From Zhengella sedimenti (GTDB taxonomy: Bacteria > Pseudomonadota > Alphaproteobacteria > Rhizobiales > Rhizobiaceae), in assembly GCF_046506625.1 (NCBI RefSeq), contig NZ_JBKFFP010000002.1, positions 620,001-684,000 on the forward strand: a stretch of DNA of 64,000 nucleotides, read 5' to 3'. The notes below the pieces were generated by a model. The model did not search any database, was not told the DNA's origin, and saw only the letters and a program-made list of their open reading frames with translations. The position numbers were made by a program, and so were the translations under genes. Positions 61,755 to 64,000 of this stretch are shown in pieces; position 1 is the stretch's first letter, and the number at the start of each line of letters is the position of its first letter.

Positions 61755-62557
61755 CCCGTCTCACCATCCGCGAAAAGCAAGGCAAGCAAACCGTGCGCGA
61801 AACCCGGCTTCCGGCACCTCCGGACGATATCGACGCGACCCGTGCCGCGTTCTTTCTCGACTTCGACGGAACGCTGGCGGAAATTGTCGACGATCCGGCC
61901 ACCGCGCGCGTGGACGACGGCGTGCTTTCCGTCCTTGCCACTCTGCAGGACCTTTGCGGCGGCGCACTGGCCATCGTCTCGGGCCGGGAAATCGCCGACC
62001 TGGACCGCCGCCTTTCTCCGCTTCGCATGGCCGCCGCCGGGGTTCATGGTCTTGAATGGCGCATGCCGGACGGCTTGATCTCGCGGGCCAAAACAGATGA
62101 TGGCGCTCTGGCGGACGTGCACGGCGAGGCAGGTCGCATCGCGTCACGGCACGCGGGCATGGTCCTGGAAGTCAAGAGCGGTTCGCTTTCCCTCCATTAC
62201 CGCATGTGTCCGGACATGGCTCCCGTCAGCCTTGCCTTCGCCCATGACATCCGCCAGCGTTTCCCTTCCATCCATGTCGTCGAGGGAAAGATGGTGGTGG
62301 AATTCAAGGCAAGCGCCCGGACGAAGGGCGATGCCCTGGCTTCCTTCATGGCGCGGCCTCCGTTCGCGGGGCGCCTGCCGGTCTTTGCCGGCGATGACAC
62401 CACCGATGAGGCAGGGTTTTCGCAGATCGATGCCTGGAACGGCATCTCCATCAAGATCGGCAGCGGGGCGACCCGCGCCCGCTATCGGCTGATGCATCCC
62501 GCCGCTCTCCACGACTGGCTCGCCGGCCTTGCCAAGGGCGCGTGCGAGCCCTGCTGA
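61751..62557 (+). CDS. otsB: Trehalose-phosphatase
   Basis: 268-residue HAD phosphatase that converts trehalose 6-phosphate to trehalose. Motif I is FFLDFDGTLAEIV (catalytic D37, D39), GAHGLEW-like AAAGVHGLEWRMPDG marks the cap, VVEGKMVVEFKA follows and motif IV is VFAGDDTTDEAGF near residue 213. TTG 61751 overlaps the upstream stop and gives the correct length. It completes the OtsAB pathway with otsA, from which it is separated by four genes. Confidence 0.95.
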   Translation: MTRLTIREKQGKQTVRETRLPAPPDDIDATRAAFFLDFDGTLAEIVDDPATARVDDGVLSVLATLQDLCGGALAIVSGREIADLDRRLSPLRMAAAGVHGLEWRMPDGLISRAKTDDGALADVHGEAGRIASRHAGMVLEVKSGSLSLHYRMCPDMAPVSLAFAHDIRQRFPSIHVVEGKMVVEFKASARTKGDALASFMARPPFAGRLPVFAGDDTTDEAGFSQIDAWNGISIKIGSGATRARYRLMHPAALHDWLAGLAKGACEPC

Positions 62558-62624
62558 CAGGGGGGGGCAGTTCGCGATGCCAGGTTCATGAGAGCCGACA
62601 CGCCGCCAGGGATTGGCCAGCGCG

Positions 62625-62650
62625 GGAACCTTTTTGCGCCCGCGCGGGTT
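62625..62650 (+). promoter_or_regulatory. EcfG-type promoter with possible leaderless start
   Basis: GGAAC (62625-62629), 17 bases, GGTT (62647-62650). The ATG at 62659 is only nine bases after the -10, so the transcript would start at or within a base or two of the start codon. Confidence 0.55.
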
Positions 62651-62658
62651 TGTCTTCC

Positions 62659-63003
62659 ATGAAAACCGCAATCTACAGACTGCGCCCCGCGGCAGCGAAC
62701 TATGACCCGAACTGGGACCGCGCGCCGAACCAGGGCGAGGTCCTGGTCCGGGCGCTTTCCCCCGCCGATGCGCGCATCGTGGCCAGCGAGGCCGAGAACG
62801 ATTTCCTCGAAAGCGATGCCAAGCCCGGAGACGGCGTCTCGACCCGCTTTGCCAGCGCGTTTCGCGACGAAAAGCTCTACGAGGTGCTTGAAATGGCAGA
62901 TGCCGCTCATGCCGCCGAAGGGCCGCGCGCGGTGCTGGAGGGCAGAATCGGCAATCCGCTCAAGACTGACCCGTCCGCGGGCGACCGGCCGGATGATGAC
63001 TGA
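62659..63003 (+). CDS. Small soluble protein of unknown function
   Basis: 114 residues, no signal or membrane segment. MKTAIYRLRPAAANYDPNWDRAPNQGEVLVRALSPADARIVASEAENDFLE suggests a small alpha/beta fold with several Trp/Tyr; the tail is acidic and Pro-rich. I do not recognise a family. No ribosome binding site is visible in front of ATG 62659, and an EcfG-type promoter sits immediately upstream, consistent with a leaderless, stress-induced message. It converges on the ThuA-domain gene with five bases between stops. Confidence 0.65.
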   Translation: MKTAIYRLRPAAANYDPNWDRAPNQGEVLVRALSPADARIVASEAENDFLESDAKPGDGVSTRFASAFRDEKLYEVLEMADAAHAAEGPRAVLEGRIGNPLKTDPSAGDRPDDD

Positions 63004-63008
63004 CCAGC

Positions 63009-63719
63009 CTAGATGCGATCTTGCCGCGCCGCCCACAAGGCGCCACGGCGGATGATCTCGGTGACCTGCGGCACCTTCAGGTCGTCCAGTTCATGGCCGA
63101 TGGAGCAGTAAAAGACGCGGCCCTTGTCCCAGCGGCGTTTCCAGACCACCGGAATGACGGTTCCCTCGATCCACCAGAGGTGATCGCCGGAGAAGGTGGT
63201 CGTCGCAAGCACCTCGTTGGATGGATCAACGAGCATGTAATATTGTTCGGAGCGGATCCGGAAACTGCGGATGCCCTCGACGACAGGATCATCGGGCTTG
63301 CAGATGGTGACATCGTAATCGATGTAATCCTCCGCGGGCTGGAGATTGTCCGGCCAGCCGGGCGGATGGGCGACGAACTGCCCGCCGATCAGGAAATGAT
63401 AGGTCGGACGGTCGCGAAAGGCGTCGCCCATGTGGCCATGCCAGCCGGCGATGCCGCACCCCTCGCCAATCAGCTTCAGCAGCCCGTCCTCCTGCGGCTT
63501 GGTCATGTTGCCGAATTCCTCGCGGTGGCCCGACCGCGCAGACGACCAGATGGGCGTTATGAGATCGACATCGGCAAGATCGCCTGGATGTTCCAGCGGT
63601 TCCAGCGTCTCGTGAACATCGACTGAAAAGCCGTTGGCCTTCAGCAAATCGGCGTACCAGTCACTGAATTGCGTCGGCGCATGGCCTTCCCAGCCACCGA
63701 CGAAGAGTGCTGCCTTCAT
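63009..63719 (-). CDS. ThuA-domain protein
   Basis: 236 residues of the ThuA family (glutamine amidotransferase-like fold). LFVGGWEGHAP at the start, VDLITPIWSSARSG, GIAGWHGHMGDAFRDRPTYHFLIGGQFVAHPPG near 90-120 and the KGRVFYCSIGHELDDLKVPQV end are family blocks. ThuA was named for trehalose utilisation in Sinorhizobium, but many members act in other sugar/inositol catabolism. It overlaps the stop of the upstream oxidoreductase (ATGA) and forms an operon with it, extending beyond the window. Confidence 0.88.
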   Translation of the reverse strand: MKAALFVGGWEGHAPTQFSDWYADLLKANGFSVDVHETLEPLEHPGDLADVDLITPIWSSARSGHREEFGNMTKPQEDGLLKLIGEGCGIAGWHGHMGDAFRDRPTYHFLIGGQFVAHPPGWPDNLQPAEDYIDYDVTICKPDDPVVEGIRSFRIRSEQYYMLVDPSNEVLATTTFSGDHLWWIEGTVIPVVWKRRWDKGRVFYCSIGHELDDLKVPQVTEIIRRGALWAARQDRI

Positions 63720-64000
63720 TGGTTTTCCTCACGCATGAATTGTAGGATCGACGCCATGTCCCGCGCGGCGTATCCGCGCGCTTCGGCCTCGCGCAGCCTG
63801 GCCAGCGTCACCGCGCCTTGCGGCATGGCCACGCCGAGCGTGCCGGCCAGCGCCGCCATGGCCGCCATGTCCTTTCGCGCCAATGCGACCGTGAAGGTGA
63901 CCTCGTGGGCAGCCTCTTCCAGATAAAGCGGACGGCGGTATTTCAGCATGGGCGCGCAGGCCGCGCTCGCCTCGATGACGTCGAAGGCCGTCTTGGTCCC
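63716..64000 (-). CDS. NAD(P)-dependent oxidoreductase, C-terminal part (5' end outside window)
   Basis: The frame is open to the window edge, adding 17 residues before the first in-window ATG (TKTAFDVIEASAACAP, then MLKYRRPLYLEEAAHEVTFTVALARKDMAAMAALAGTLGV). This is the C-terminal helical domain (NAD_binding_11) of 3-hydroxyisobutyrate dehydrogenase-type reductases: the KTAFDVIEAS block, the LARKD catalytic-tail motif and the final ARDMASILQFM. The Rossmann domain and active-site Lys lie outside. Substrate unknown; coupled to the ThuA gene. Confidence 0.85.
   Translation of the reverse strand, partial: GTKTAFDVIEASAACAPMLKYRRPLYLEEAAHEVTFTVALARKDMAAMAALAGTLGVAMPQGAVTLARLREAEARGYAARDMASILQFMREENQ

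Noticed and set aside
62560..62567. Run of eight G as a phase-variable tract
   Set aside because: It lies just after the otsB stop codon and outside any reading frame or promoter element, so slippage would have no clear effect.

Overview
The window looks like a chromosomal segment of a GC-rich (roughly 65 %) alphaproteobacterium of the order Hyphomicrobiales (Rhizobiales), possibly Phyllobacteriaceae-like. Support comes from the split F0 locus atpI-atpB-atpE-atpF'-atpF, the DUF6101-ubiA and tsaC-FAD oxidoreductase pairs, the NAD-dependent molybdenum formate dehydrogenase (fdsGBA-fdhD-fdsD), an alphaproteobacterial LexA-type box and EcfG-type general-stress promoter motifs. The genus is inference. 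I saw no rRNA, tRNA, CRISPR array, insertion sequence or prophage. Gene density is very high and no gene-free stretch exceeds 300 bases.

Layout. 1-10 kb: end of a fasciclin protein, a DUF559 gene whose 3' end is built from an inverted-repeat element, glyS, tsaC, an FAD oxidoreductase, DUF6101, ubiA, purD and arsC. 10-17.6 kb: a TetR-CoA ligase-enoyl-CoA hydratase operon with a near-perfect operator palindrome, a small STAS protein and a three-gene MacAB-like ABC exporter. 17.6-27 kb: TPR protein, long-chain polyprenyl diphosphate synthase, methyltransferase, S49 peptidase, ispE-moaB, a PA0069-type radical SAM gene behind a LexA-like box, and rnhB. 27.2-30 kb: the F0 ATP synthase operon with a recognisable sigma-70 promoter. 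30-44 kb: SleB-type hydrolase, der and its TPR neighbour, nnrU, a DksA-like protein, polysaccharide deacetylase, transporters (MFS, BCCT, YeeE/YedE, ABC-2) and a fumarylacetoacetase-like enzyme. 44-50 kb: the formate dehydrogenase operon.

50-63 kb is the most distinctive part: a block of stress-type genes (Ku, small lipoproteins, an ExoD-like protein, YbhP/ClsB/YbhN homologues, AI-2E transporter, DUF427, BON-domain, DUF3008, otsA and otsB). Several start behind copies of GGAAC-N17-(C/G)GTT, the alphaproteobacterial EcfG motif. Together they suggest a general-stress island covering desiccation/osmotic protection (trehalose), envelope remodelling (cardiolipin) and DNA end joining. The right edge carries a ThuA-domain protein and the C-terminal end of an NAD-binding oxidoreductase.

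Regulatory picture. Besides the EcfG-type sites, two TTGA-N6-TCAA boxes of the FNR/FixK type precede the ABC exporter and the YeeE-family transporter, suggesting oxygen-responsive control. All regulatory calls rest on motif reading by eye.
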